Below are positions 18,488 through 27,598 of a stretch of DNA of 63,917 nt, in pieces. Position numbers and translations under genes: made by a program. The notes under the pieces were generated by a model. The model did not search any database, had not been told where the DNA came from, and worked only from the letters and a program-made list of their open reading frames with translations. How positions within the stretch are numbered: position 1 is the stretch's first letter; each line of letters begins with the position of its first letter. This DNA comes from Gammaproteobacteria bacterium (GTDB lineage Bacteria > Pseudomonadota > Gammaproteobacteria > HK1). Location: assembly GCA_022826505.1 (NCBI GenBank), contig JAJDUQ010000269.1:1-63917 (forward strand), given 5' to 3'.

Positions 18488-20539
18488 TCAGTGAGTGATG
18501 GGCCTCGGGGTCAGGATCAGGTTTCCGAACCCGTCCACTTCTCCGTCGAGCCCGTCCGGTACGCAGGTGGTGCAGTCGCTCTGGGCAACCACTGCGGGAC
18601 CCGGGAAGCGGTGTCCGGGAACGAGCCCGGTGCGAACGTACAGTGGCACGGAGCGTGGAGCACCGTCCATGAACACGTCGAGGTGGCGGGCCGGCGCCGG
18701 GGTGTCGGCCACGCATTCGGATTCGGGAAACTCGGGCTTCGGGCTCGATCCGACAATCACCATGCGCAGGTTGATGATCTGCACCGCGGCGTCGCGGTCC
18801 GCATGCTCGTAGACCTGCTCGTGGCGCTGGTGGAACGCTTCGGCGAGACCGGCCAGGTTCCCATCGGCCACGTGCCCCGGATCGATCTCGGTCTCGATCT
18901 CGTAGGACTGTCCGCGGTAGCGCATGTCCGCGGTGTAGACGAGGCGATGTTTACCCTGGTAGCCCTGCTCCTCGCACAGCCACTGGACCGCCTGCTCCCT
19001 GAGCTTCGTCCAGGCGTCGAGGATGGTCGGCATGGTGCTTTCCTCGAGGTCGAGGAAGACGGTGGCGATGAAGTCGTTCTTGATGTCGGCGATGAGACCG
19101 CCCAGCGCACTCAGCACGCCGGGGGTGGGCGGGACCACGACATGGGTCATGCCGAGCTCCTTGGCCAGGAAGCACGCGAGCATCGGTCCCGCGCCGCCGA
19201 ACGCCTGCATCGCGAACTCCCGGTGGTCGATGCCGTCGCGCGAGATGAGCTTGCTCACCTCGACGTACATGCCGGACACGGCGATGTCCACGATGGCCTG
19301 GGCCGTCGTCTCCACGCCACGCCCGATGCGCTCGGCCACGGTGCTCACCGCGGCACGGGCCTTGTCCGGATCGATGGAGATGGCGCTGTTGTCCATCGCG
19401 AACTGGCCGATGTATCCGAGCACCGCGAACGCGTCGGTGATGGTCGGGCGCTCGCCGCCGCGCCCGTAACAGGCCGGCCCCGGACTGGAGCCGGCACTCT
19501 CCGGACCCACCTTGAGCACTCCCAGATCGTCCACCCAGGCAATGGAACCGCCACCCGCGCCGATCGAGGTCACGGCGACGGTGGGGATGTAGATGGGGAA
19601 CTCGCCGATCATCTCGCCGACACCGTACTGCGGCATGCCTTCGCGGATGAATGCGATGTCGGCGCTGGTGCCGCCGATGTCGAGGCTCATGGTGTTGCCG
19701 AAGCCGGAGAGCTGCGACACGTAGCTCGCCCCGATGACCCCCGCGGCGGTGCCGGAGAGGATCATCTGCGCGCAGGCGCTCTTGCCGAGCTCCGCGCTCA
19801 TCACGCCGCCGTTCGACTTCGTCACCAGCGGCTCGGCCGGCACCCCGGCTTCGGCCAGCGCGCGCTGCAGGGAGTCGAGGTAGTGCGCGACGCGCGGCTG
19901 CACGTAGCCGTGAATGACCGCGGTGGTGGTGCGCTCGTACTCGCGGATGATCGACCACACGTCGCTGGAGCAGAATACCGGCAGGCCCGGCTCGATGCGC
20001 CCGATCATGGCTTTCGCCGCGTGCTCGTTCGCCGGATTGCGGTAGGCGTTGATGAAGGCGATCACGATGCCTTCGGCGCCGAGCGCTCGCGCCTGCGCCA
20101 CCGCGGCCTCGATGCTCGACCCGTCGACGGGCAGGTCCACGGTGCCGTCGGAACGCATGCGCTCGTCGACGGGAATCACTCGATCCTTGGACACCAGGGG
20201 GTCGGGGCGCTTCGAGTGCAGATCGTAGGGGTCCGGCATCTTGAGCCTCGCCACCTCCAGCACGTCCACGAAGTTCCGGGTCGTGAACAGGCAGAGCCTG
20301 ACTCCCTTGCGCTGAATCACCGTGTTCACCCCCACCGTGGTGCCGTGGGTGAAGTAGGTGATGCTCTCGGGCGGGACACCGTAGCGGTTGTGCAATGCCG
20401 CGATGCCCTCCATGACCTCGGCACCGGGCTTGTCCGGCGTGGAGAGCACTTTCAGGGTATGGAGCTCGTTGGTGCTTTCGTCGAAAGCGCAGAAATCCGT
20501 GAACGTGCCGCCGACGTCCACACCGACGCGGTATGCCAT
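18488..20539 (-). CDS. hyuA: Hydantoinase A / oxoprolinase-type ATP-binding subunit
   Basis: A 683-residue protein of the HyuA family (ASKHA fold). The N-terminal phosphate-binding loop DVGGTFTDFCAFDE, the FTHGTTVGVNTVIQRKG block, a second phosphate motif SLDIGGTSADIAFI and AFGGAGPMLACFLAKEL are all present. It phosphorylates the amide or ureide substrate for hydrolysis together with HyuB. The ribosome-binding site GGGGAGG precedes the ATG. It is the first gene of the hyuA-hyuB-ABC operon. Confidence 0.9.
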   Translation of the reverse strand: MAYRVGVDVGGTFTDFCAFDESTNELHTLKVLSTPDKPGAEVMEGIAALHNRYGVPPESITYFTHGTTVGVNTVIQRKGVRLCLFTTRNFVDVLEVARLKMPDPYDLHSKRPDPLVSKDRVIPVDERMRSDGTVDLPVDGSSIEAAVAQARALGAEGIVIAFINAYRNPANEHAAKAMIGRIEPGLPVFCSSDVWSIIREYERTTTAVIHGYVQPRVAHYLDSLQRALAEAGVPAEPLVTKSNGGVMSAELGKSACAQMILSGTAAGVIGASYVSQLSGFGNTMSLDIGGTSADIAFIREGMPQYGVGEMIGEFPIYIPTVAVTSIGAGGGSIAWVDDLGVLKVGPESAGSSPGPACYGRGGERPTITDAFAVLGYIGQFAMDNSAISIDPDKARAAVSTVAERIGRGVETTAQAIVDIAVSGMYVEVSKLISRDGIDHREFAMQAFGGAGPMLACFLAKELGMTHVVVPPTPGVLSALGGLIADIKNDFIATVFLDLEESTMPTILDAWTKLREQAVQWLCEEQGYQGKHRLVYTADMRYRGQSYEIETEIDPGHVADGNLAGLAEAFHQRHEQVYEHADRDAAVQIINLRMVIVGSSPKPEFPESECVADTPAPARHLDVFMDGAPRSVPLYVRTGLVPGHRFPGPAVVAQSDCTTCVPDGLDGEVDGFGNLILTPRPITH

Positions 20540-21177
20540 GCTGCGATCGCCTCCCCGGAATTCGCTCGCCTCGCGCCGACCCGGCCACGGGGGCAGCCGG
20601 GCGCGTGATATATCAGCCAGACCAATGGTAGCACGGTGTCCCTTGCGTCAGCAGTGAACTCGCGTGCGGCAGTCGAGGCTTCTGCGCCCGGCCGGACTCG
20701 AGAAGGGGGTGCGCGAGGGCATTCGCCGAGGCGACACATGCAGCCGTGCGGGAACGGGTTGGCCGGGAGGCGGAGGCCTGGAGACTGCGGTGCTTCAAGC
20801 CACGGATGCGTGGTCGCGGTGTCTCCCGTGTGCGGGAAGGACGGTGGAATTCGTCGGCGATGGTTGCGACTACGGAAAGTTCGAGGGCGCGGGATTCCGT
20901 TTCGAATGCGATACGTGGACCGCCGGCAAGCGCGGTTGCTGCACGCTGAAGACCTGCGCGTCCGGGTCTGCGCGGTAGCGGTGGGCGGTGCCGAACCGAC
21001 GGTTCGGCGCATGTCGGGCCGGATCCGGCGGACTTGGTGCCTCGATGGACGGTCCCTGCGCCGCGGTGCAATCGGCGTCCTGATCTTTCGTGGCCGTCGG
21101 GACCGGTGTCCCGTCAGGTGAGCGGGGGACGTGGGCTCGGCGTTGACCAGTCCACCCCGTGCGCCGATGATGCGCGC
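20540..21177. other. Divergent intergenic region upstream of hyuA and the MEMO fusion gene
   Basis: No protein family is recognisable in the 638 bases. Two features stand out. The element CCAATGGTAGCACGGT at 20622-20637 lies about 85 bases upstream of hyuA; related sequences occur at 721-733 and 41247-41261. A perfect hairpin GCCGAACC-GAC-GGTTCGGC at 20990-21008 lies about 170 bases before the MEMO-AMMECR1 start. Promoters for both divergent genes must lie here, but I cannot place them. Confidence 0.35.
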
Positions 21178-22563
21178 ATGCGCGGGTTCAGGATTAGCGG
21201 CACTCCCGCACGCGAACGGGTGAAGCCACCGAATGTCGCGGGCACGTTCTATCCGGGCGACGGGGACGTGTTGCGTCGGGAGGTCGACGCCCATCTCGAG
21301 CAGGCTCGCACCGACGGCCCGGTACCCAAGGCCCTGATTGCTCCGCACGCGGGATACCGCTACTCCGGACCCGTCGCCGCCAGCGCCTACGCGCGCCTGA
21401 AGCCCCGGGCGCGGGAAATCCGGCGGGTGGTGCTGCTCGGCCCCGCGCACTTCCACCCGGTGCGCGGTGTGGCGACCTCGAGCGCCGAGTGGTTCGAGAC
21501 ACCACTCGGCCGCGTCCCGGTCGACATGGCATCGGTTCGCCGCGCGCGCGAGTTCAGGTTCGTTCAGAAGCTCGACCCGGCGTTCGAGCGCGAGCACAGC
21601 CTGGAGGTTCACCTCCCGTTCCTGATGCGAGTGCTCCCTCGGTTCTCCCTGGTGCCGCTTCTCGTGGGCAGCGCGAATCAGGTCGAGATTGACACGCTGA
21701 TCGAGACACTCTGGGGTGGGCCGGAGACAGTCATCGTCATCAGCTCGGACCTGAGCCACTACCTCGACTACGAGACGGCGCGGCGCATCGACGCGAAGAC
21801 GTCCGCGGCCATCGTTGCGTTGCGCCACGACGATGTCGGGTACGAGCAGGCGTGTGGCCGGCATGCCGTCAACGGACTGCTGCATCTGGCGAGACGACAC
21901 CGCCTGGACGCACGAGCGCTCGACGTGCGCAACTCGGGCGACACGGCGGGAACCCGAGATTGCGTGGTCGGCTATGGTGCCTACGCGTTCTTCGAACCCG
22001 CCATGACCACGCTCGGCTTCGAAGCCCGGCGGCACCTGCTCGGCATCGCCGCGCGTTCGATCCGCCACGGAATCGAACATGGCTCGGCCTTCGAGGTCGA
22101 TCCGGATCTCTTGCCGCCGGCCTTGCGCGAACCTCGCGCGACGTTCGTGACCCTGGAATCGGACCGCCGCCTGCGCGGATGCGTCGGCAGTCTCGAGGCC
22201 ACCCGCGCGCTCGCAACGGACGTCGCCCACAATGCTCGTGCCGCAGCATCGACCGATCCGAGGTTTCCCCCGGTCGAGAAGGATGAGCTGGAAGGGCTCT
22301 CCATCAAGATTTCCGTTCTCTCCTCACCGGTGCCGTTCCATGCCGGGTCGGAAGCCGATCTCGTCGACGGACTTCGACCCGGAATCGACGGTCTCATCAT
22401 CGAGGACGACGAGGGGCGCGCGACCTTCCTGCCGAGTGTCTGGAAGAGCATCCCGGAGCCGGTGCGCTTCGTCCGGGAGCTTGCCGGAAAAGCGGGCTGG
22501 CCGGCCGGTCACTGGTCGGAAACCGTACGAGTCTGGCGCTACACCACCGAAGAGTTCGACTGA
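21178..22563 (+). CDS. MEMO-AMMECR1 fusion protein
   Basis: A 461-residue two-domain protein. Residues ~15-270 are the MEMO domain, related to class III extradiol dioxygenases, with the metal-site histidines in IAPHAGYRYSGP (His57), LGPAHFHP (His91/93) and CGRHAVNGLL. Residues ~280-455 are the AMMECR1 domain with the hallmark LRGCVGSL. In many bacteria the two are separate or fused parts of the AmmeMemoRadiSam group, whose third member is a radical SAM enzyme. No such gene is beside it here. MRGFRI at 21178 is taken as start because homology begins about 15 residues later. The function of the group is unknown. Confidence 0.88.
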   Translation: MRGFRISGTPARERVKPPNVAGTFYPGDGDVLRREVDAHLEQARTDGPVPKALIAPHAGYRYSGPVAASAYARLKPRAREIRRVVLLGPAHFHPVRGVATSSAEWFETPLGRVPVDMASVRRAREFRFVQKLDPAFEREHSLEVHLPFLMRVLPRFSLVPLLVGSANQVEIDTLIETLWGGPETVIVISSDLSHYLDYETARRIDAKTSAAIVALRHDDVGYEQACGRHAVNGLLHLARRHRLDARALDVRNSGDTAGTRDCVVGYGAYAFFEPAMTTLGFEARRHLLGIAARSIRHGIEHGSAFEVDPDLLPPALREPRATFVTLESDRRLRGCVGSLEATRALATDVAHNARAAASTDPRFPPVEKDELEGLSIKISVLSSPVPFHAGSEADLVDGLRPGIDGLIIEDDEGRATFLPSVWKSIPEPVRFVRELAGKAGWPAGHWSETVRVWRYTTEEFD

Positions 22564-22603
22564 GATTGCAAGTTTTCGCCCAACACGAGGGAGTCCGCGC
22601 GAC

Positions 22604-23254
22604 ATGCGAACCGCCGACTGGTACTTCGACGTCATCTCGCCCTTTGCATACCTGCAGTTGGTGCGCTTCGATCGACTGCCCGACGATCTGGCCGTCACCT
22701 GTCGCCCGATACTGTTTGCCGGACTGCTGGGCCACTGGGGCCACAAGGGCCCGGCCGAGATCGAGGCGAAGCGCCTCCATACCTACCGATATTCCCAGTG
22801 GCGGGCCGACCGGGAAGGCGTCCCCCTGCGCTATCCTCCCGTCCACCCGTTCAACCCGCTCAAGGCGCTCCGGCTGTGCATCGCGCGCGGCAGCGACCCG
22901 GCGACGGTGCGTGCGGTGTTCGACCACATCTGGCGCGACGGAATCGGCATCGACAGCGAGGCGGGCTGGCAGGCGCTGGCCGAGCGGCTCGAGATCGATG
23001 ACGCCGATGTGCTCGTCTCCGCGCCCGAGGTAAAGGATGCGCTGCGCCGGTCGACCGAAGAGGCGATTGCCGCGGGCGTCTACGGCGTCCCGACGTTTCG
23101 CGTCGCAGGCGAGCTCTTCTGGGGCGACGACGCGACGGGAATGTTGTTGGACTACCTGGCCGATCCCCACCTGTTCGAGACGGGCGAGCTCGCGCGTGTC
23201 AGCCATCTGCCGGCCGGCTCGCAGCGCAAGGTCGCGGCGATCCGGGGCATCTGA
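22604..23254 (+). CDS. 2-hydroxychromene-2-carboxylate isomerase-like, DsbA-fold protein
   Basis: A 216-residue protein of the DsbA/kappa-GST family. WYFDVISPFAYLQ is the N-terminal thioredoxin-fold motif, with Ser (SPFAY) as the putative glutathione-activating residue, and GVPTFRVAGELFWGDD the cis-Pro C-terminal motif. Family members isomerise 2-hydroxychromene-2-carboxylate in naphthalene breakdown or conjugate glutathione. Nothing nearby shows an aromatic pathway, so the substrate is unclear. ATG at 22604 lies 40 bases after the MEMO gene, probably in the same transcript. Confidence 0.85.
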   Translation: MRTADWYFDVISPFAYLQLVRFDRLPDDLAVTCRPILFAGLLGHWGHKGPAEIEAKRLHTYRYSQWRADREGVPLRYPPVHPFNPLKALRLCIARGSDPATVRAVFDHIWRDGIGIDSEAGWQALAERLEIDDADVLVSAPEVKDALRRSTEEAIAAGVYGVPTFRVAGELFWGDDATGMLLDYLADPHLFETGELARVSHLPAGSQRKVAAIRGI

Positions 23255-23366
23255 GGAACGGCGACCGCCGGCGGCAGGAGCGCGGCCGGTCGACCGCACG
23301 GTCGCACGACCCGAACTGTCCCGCCGGGTGTTTCCGGCGGCATGACCCGGCGGGCGGGCCCGCCGC

Positions 23367-23834
23367 TCAGCGCGCGATTCGTGCGACGACCGCACCGACA
23401 AGCTCGACGAGGTCCTTCGGTGCGAGCCCGATCTCGAGGCCTCGCCGGCCGCCGCTCACGTGAATGCGGTCGAGCCCGAGTGCACTCTCGTCGACGGCAA
23501 CCGGAAGGCGCCGGCGTTGGCCCAGCGGGCTGATCCCGCCAAGCACGTATCCCGTCGCGCGTTCGGCTGCGGCGGGTTCCGCCATCGTGGCGCGTTTCAC
23601 GCCGAGCGCCGAAGCGACGGCCTTCAGGTCGAGCCGCGCGGCGACCGGGATGATCGCGGTCGCGAGGGCATTGTCGGACAGTTCGACCACCAGGGTCTTG
23701 AACACCCGTTCGGGCGCAATCCCGAGTGCTCGGGCGGCACCGACGCCGTAGGGCTCGTCGGAATCGCCTGCGTCGTACTCGAGCACCTTGAAGTCGATGC
23801 CCGCGCGCCTTGCCGCGGTGACTGCCGGGGTCAC
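23367..23834 (-). CDS. ybaK: Cys-tRNA(Pro)/Cys-tRNA(Cys) deacylase, YbaK family
   Basis: A 155-residue single-domain trans-editing enzyme. It has the YbaK signature sequence: VFKTLVVEL near residue 45, the catalytic Lys in that block, AAATM-like KRATMAEPAAAERATGYVLGGISPLG and the C-terminal GRRGLEIGLAPKDL. It hydrolyses Cys wrongly charged to tRNA(Pro). It overlaps nothing and is convergent with the preceding gene. Confidence 0.92.
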   Translation of the reverse strand: MTPAVTAARRAGIDFKVLEYDAGDSDEPYGVGAARALGIAPERVFKTLVVELSDNALATAIIPVAARLDLKAVASALGVKRATMAEPAAAERATGYVLGGISPLGQRRRLPVAVDESALGLDRIHVSGGRRGLEIGLAPKDLVELVGAVVARIAR

Positions 23835-23970
23835 GGCTCCAACTCCCTCAGGTTGCGCACCTTCCCGGGCCCGAAGGTAGCATTGTGGTCATGAAACACC
23901 GGAGACGGAAACTCCGTCTCCGATTTCCTGGTTCGGCGGCATCGGTCGATACAGCACGGGAGAGGAAAGC

Positions 23971-25569
23971 GTGGCGGAGCGCAAGTTCGATTACATCGTC
24001 GTCGGAGCGGGCTCGGCAGGATGCGTGCTCGCGAACCGGCTCTCGGCGGACGGCCGGCAGCGGGTGCTGTTGCTGGAGGCGGGGCCGAAAGGCCATTGGC
24101 TGAGCAGAATGCCGGTGAGCTTCGCGAAGCTCATCGACAACCCGGCCGCCAACTGGTGCTTTCGCGCCGAGCCCGACGAGGGATCCGGCGGCCGGACGAT
24201 ACCCATCCCCCGCGGGCGACTGCTCGGAGGATCGAGCGCCATCAACGGGCTCGTCTTCGTGCGCGGGCAGCGGCTCGACTACGACACGTGGGCGCAGTTC
24301 GGCAACCGCGGCTGGAGCTACGACGACGTCCTGCCAATCTTTCGCCGCATGGAGCACTACGAAAGCGGTGCGAACGAGTGGCGTTCACAGGGTGGGCCGT
24401 TGCGGGTGAGCGAGGTACCGGACCGGAGCCCGCTCTACGACGCGCTGATCGAGGCTGGCGTGGAACTCGGAGTACCACGCAATCCGGACTACAACGGAGC
24501 GAACCAGGAAGGCATCTGCAAGACCCAGACCACCATCAGCCGGGGCCGGCGGATGAGCACCGCCCACTGCTACCTCCGGCCCGCCCGCGGGCGGTCGAAT
24601 CTCGACGTGCGCTGCGGGGCGCTGGCGAGCCGGCTCGTCCTCGAGGGGAAGCGTTGCATCGGGGTCCGCTATCTGCGAAACGGCCGGGAAGAAGAGGCGC
24701 TGGCTGCGCGCGAGGTCGTGCTTTGCGGGGGATCGATCAATTCCCCCCAATTGCTCGAGCTTTCCGGGATCGGCCGGCCCGAGATACTGCGCGAGCAGGG
24801 CATCGATGTCGTGCACGAGCTGCCCGGGGTGGGGGAGAACCTCATCGACCACATGGCGCCGCGGGTGATGTGGCGCCTCCAGCCGAGGGGCGTGACCTAC
24901 AACGAACGCGCACGCGGCCTGGGGCTGGCGTGGCAGGCGCTGCGGTACGCGGCGACCGGAGGCGGTTTCCTGAGTCTCCCGTCCGCGCCGGTGCTGGGAT
25001 TCGTCCGGAGCCGCGAGGGCCTGGAAGCGCCGGACGTGCAGTTCCATCTCGCGCCGTATGCGATACGTGGACCGACCGATCGCAGGCTGCTTCCCGAGCC
25101 GGGCATGACGTGCACCATCTACGCGTTGCGGCCCGAGAGCCGCGGTTCCATCCACGTGCGCTCGCGCGACCCGCGCGAGGCGCCGGCCATCCGCTTCAAC
25201 TTTCTCTCCGACGATCTGGACCGGCGGGTCCTCGTGGACGGGGTGCGCTGGGCACGGCGCCTCATGGCGACGAGCGCGATGGACGAGTTCCGGGATGCGG
25301 AGATCCGACCCGGCCCGGAGACCGAGTCCGACGACGAGATCATCGAGTGGATTCGGGCGAACGCGGAGACCGCGTTCCATCCGGTCGGGACCTGCAAGAT
25401 GGGCCCCGATCCCATGGCGGTGGTGGACGACCGGCTCCGGGTGCACGGCATGGAGGGATTACGCATCGCGGACGGTTCGATCATGCCGACGCTGGTCTCG
25501 GGCAACACCAACGGACCGTGCATCATGATCGGGGAGAAGGCGTCGGAGATGATGCTGGCGGCGGCGTAA
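23971..25569 (+). CDS. GMC-family FAD oxidoreductase (choline dehydrogenase-like)
   Basis: A 532-residue flavoenzyme. The FAD dinucleotide motif VVGAGSAGCVLANRLS lies at residues ~10-25, the GMC signature RGRLLGGSSAINGLVF at ~85-100 and GGSINSPQLLELSGIG at ~255. The catalytic pair is His470 (AFHPVGTCKMG) and Asn514 (GNTNGPC). It oxidises an alcohol, with choline dehydrogenase and aryl-alcohol enzymes the nearest relatives. GTG at 23971 follows GGAGAGGAAA. It stands alone on the plus strand, convergent with the second hydantoinase-B gene. Confidence 0.9.
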   Translation: MAERKFDYIVVGAGSAGCVLANRLSADGRQRVLLLEAGPKGHWLSRMPVSFAKLIDNPAANWCFRAEPDEGSGGRTIPIPRGRLLGGSSAINGLVFVRGQRLDYDTWAQFGNRGWSYDDVLPIFRRMEHYESGANEWRSQGGPLRVSEVPDRSPLYDALIEAGVELGVPRNPDYNGANQEGICKTQTTISRGRRMSTAHCYLRPARGRSNLDVRCGALASRLVLEGKRCIGVRYLRNGREEEALAAREVVLCGGSINSPQLLELSGIGRPEILREQGIDVVHELPGVGENLIDHMAPRVMWRLQPRGVTYNERARGLGLAWQALRYAATGGGFLSLPSAPVLGFVRSREGLEAPDVQFHLAPYAIRGPTDRRLLPEPGMTCTIYALRPESRGSIHVRSRDPREAPAIRFNFLSDDLDRRVLVDGVRWARRLMATSAMDEFRDAEIRPGPETESDDEIIEWIRANAETAFHPVGTCKMGPDPMAVVDDRLRVHGMEGLRIADGSIMPTLVSGNTNGPCIMIGEKASEMMLAAA

Positions 25570-25607
25570 GGGCGGAGATGTGAGGAAATTGTCGCATGGC
25601 TGCCGGG

Positions 25608-25666
25608 TTGGTCAGTGACCAAGTTCCCGGACCCCTCCGTAACTTGGTCACTCGGCCAGTGACCAA
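25608..25666. promoter_or_regulatory. Cluster of TTGGTCA/TGACCAA half-sites
   Basis: Four copies of one heptamer in alternating orientation: TTGGTCA at 25608, TGACCAA at 25616, TTGGTCA at 25644 and TGACCAA at 25660. The first two make a perfect 15-bp palindrome TTGGTCAGTGACCAA. The last two make a 9-bp inverted repeat with a 5-base spacer, and the inner arms (25614-25625 / 25641-25652) can also form a 12-bp hairpin. TTGGT/ACCAA palindromes are typical operators of GntR-family (FadR/PdhR-like) regulators, yet the site lies between two convergent genes, where a bidirectional terminator would be expected. Confidence 0.5.
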
Positions 25667-25875
25667 CCTGCGCCGATTCACCGCAACGATCGCCGAGGGA
25701 ACTCAGTCGGGTCGTGCCGGCATGACTTGTTCGACAGCCAGGAGCAACACCGGGGCACGAGGGTCTGCAGCACTCCGGCCGTGCAAGCCGCTTTCCGGGT
25801 TGAGGCGGCACCGGAGCGGGAGCAGCCGGCTCGACAACGGCGTCGCGTCCGCTGGTCTCCCGTCACCCGTCGGCG

Positions 25876-27549
25876 TTATCCGCTCGCTGCGACGTCGACT
25901 CCATGCACCGCCTTCGCCGTCTCCCGCGAGATGCGTCCCGCCGCGACGTCCGCCGCCACCTCGGCCGGATCGCGGTCGTGCGGGTCGCCGAAGCCCGCGC
26001 CGCCGGGGGTGTGCAGGATGAGCCGTTCGCCGACCGGGATGCGCTGCGTGCCCTTCCCGTTCAGGACCGCGCCGGAGGCGAGCCAGAGGCCGCCGGGCTC
26101 GCCGTCGTGGCCGCCGTAGCGCCCGCGTGGAGGGTGGTCGACCCGGTCGAAGGAGGCCAGCAGCTCGAAGTCCTCGCCGATGGCGGATTCGATTTCGATG
26201 ACCTGACCGAGTCCGCCGCGATGGCGCCCGTGGCCGCACGAGCCGCGCCGCAGCTCCTTGCGCCAGAACACCACCGGAGAGACCGATTCGTTGATCTCGA
26301 CCGGCGTGCCCCGCACGCCGCTGGGATAGGCGGTGGCGGAGAGCCCGTCCTTCGACGGCCGCGCGCCGGTGCCCCCGTTGCACACCGCGGTGACCATGAA
26401 CAGCGCTCCGCTCGTCTGGTTCGCGGAGCGGTCGCTCTCGCCGCGCATGCTGACGTTCCACAGACAGGCCGCCCCTTCCGCCGGCACCCGGTCCGGGACC
26501 GCCTGGGTAAGGGCGCCGAAGACCACGTCGGGCAGCATCTGGCCGATGATGTGGCGCGAGCAGACCGGGGATGGATAGGGCGCGTTGAGCACACAGCCTT
26601 CCGGTGCCAGGACCTTGAACGGCGCCAGCGAACCCCAGTTGTTCGGCACGTCGGCGGAGACGATGCAGGAGAGCCCGAAGCACGTATAGGCCGAGGTGTA
26701 CGCCATCGGCACGTTGACGCCGTAGTTCGACTTCGGCGAGGTCCCGTCGTAGTCGACCGTGATGCCCTCGTCGGTGATCTCGAGCTTCGCGACGAGATCG
26801 ATCGGGCTCTCGTAGCCGTCGACGCGCATCGAGCTCCGGTACTCGCCCCGAGGGAGCTTTGCTATCTCGTCGAGCACCGCACGGCGGGAGTTGTCGCAGA
26901 TGTACTCGCCGAGCTCGTCCAGGTCGTCCAGGTCGAACTCCGTCATCATCTCCACCAGTCGCTCGCAGCCCACGTCGTTGCATGCGGCCAGCGAGTAGAC
27001 GTCGCCCTCGGATTCGACCGGTTGGCGCGTGTTTGCCCGCACCATCGCCATCAGGGTCTCGTTGAACACGCCACGATCGGCGAGCTTGAGCATCGGGATG
27101 TAGATGCCTTCCATGTGCACGTCGGTCGCATCGGGTCCGAAGCCGATGCCGCCGATGTCGGTGAGGTGCGACGTGCACGAGAACAGCCCCACGAGCCTGC
27201 CGCGATGGAAGCACGGCGTGGTGAGCACGAAGTCGTTGAGGTGTCCGGTGCCCATCCACGGGTCGTTGGTGATGTAGATGTCCCCTTCGTTCATCGTCTC
27301 GACGGGGAAGTGGCGCAGGAAGTGGTTGACCGACTCGGCCATGGAGTTCACGTGACCGGGAGTACCGGTCACCGCCTGCGCAAGCATCCGACCGCGGGGG
27401 TCGAACACCCCGGCGGAGAGATCGCCCGCCTCTCGCACGATGGGCGAGAACGCGGTGCGCAGGAGCGCCTGCGCCTGTTCCTCCACGACCGCGATCAGGC
27501 GATTCCACATGATCTGCATGCGAATGGTCTTCAGGGCGTCGGTGGTCAT
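25876..27549 (-). CDS. hyuB: Hydantoinase B / oxoprolinase-type subunit (second copy)
   Basis: A 557-residue HyuB family protein with VREAGDLSAGVFDPRGRML, ITNDPWMGTGHLNDFVL, TSHLTDIGG and a C-terminal LHTPGGAGFGDPHDRDP. It lacks the ~100-residue C-terminal extension of the copy at 16438-18435 and is only distantly similar to it. No HyuA gene stands next to it, which is unusual because the two subunits work together; a partner elsewhere or the HyuA at 18488-20539 could serve. ATG at 27549 is preceded by a weak ribosome-binding site. The flavin oxidoreductase gene 49 bases upstream is on the same strand and likely cotranscribed. Confidence 0.87.
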   Translation of the reverse strand: MTTDALKTIRMQIMWNRLIAVVEEQAQALLRTAFSPIVREAGDLSAGVFDPRGRMLAQAVTGTPGHVNSMAESVNHFLRHFPVETMNEGDIYITNDPWMGTGHLNDFVLTTPCFHRGRLVGLFSCTSHLTDIGGIGFGPDATDVHMEGIYIPMLKLADRGVFNETLMAMVRANTRQPVESEGDVYSLAACNDVGCERLVEMMTEFDLDDLDELGEYICDNSRRAVLDEIAKLPRGEYRSSMRVDGYESPIDLVAKLEITDEGITVDYDGTSPKSNYGVNVPMAYTSAYTCFGLSCIVSADVPNNWGSLAPFKVLAPEGCVLNAPYPSPVCSRHIIGQMLPDVVFGALTQAVPDRVPAEGAACLWNVSMRGESDRSANQTSGALFMVTAVCNGGTGARPSKDGLSATAYPSGVRGTPVEINESVSPVVFWRKELRRGSCGHGRHRGGLGQVIEIESAIGEDFELLASFDRVDHPPRGRYGGHDGEPGGLWLASGAVLNGKGTQRIPVGERLILHTPGGAGFGDPHDRDPAEVAADVAAGRISRETAKAVHGVDVAASG

Positions 27550-27598
27550 CTCGTTGCTCGTTGCTGGTTCCGTAGGTGCCGCATTGTACGCGGGCTCA

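Noticed and set aside
20613..21121. Open frames of about 150 residues upstream of the MEMO fusion
   Set aside because: No ribosome-binding sites, no recognisable motifs and biased composition on both strands.
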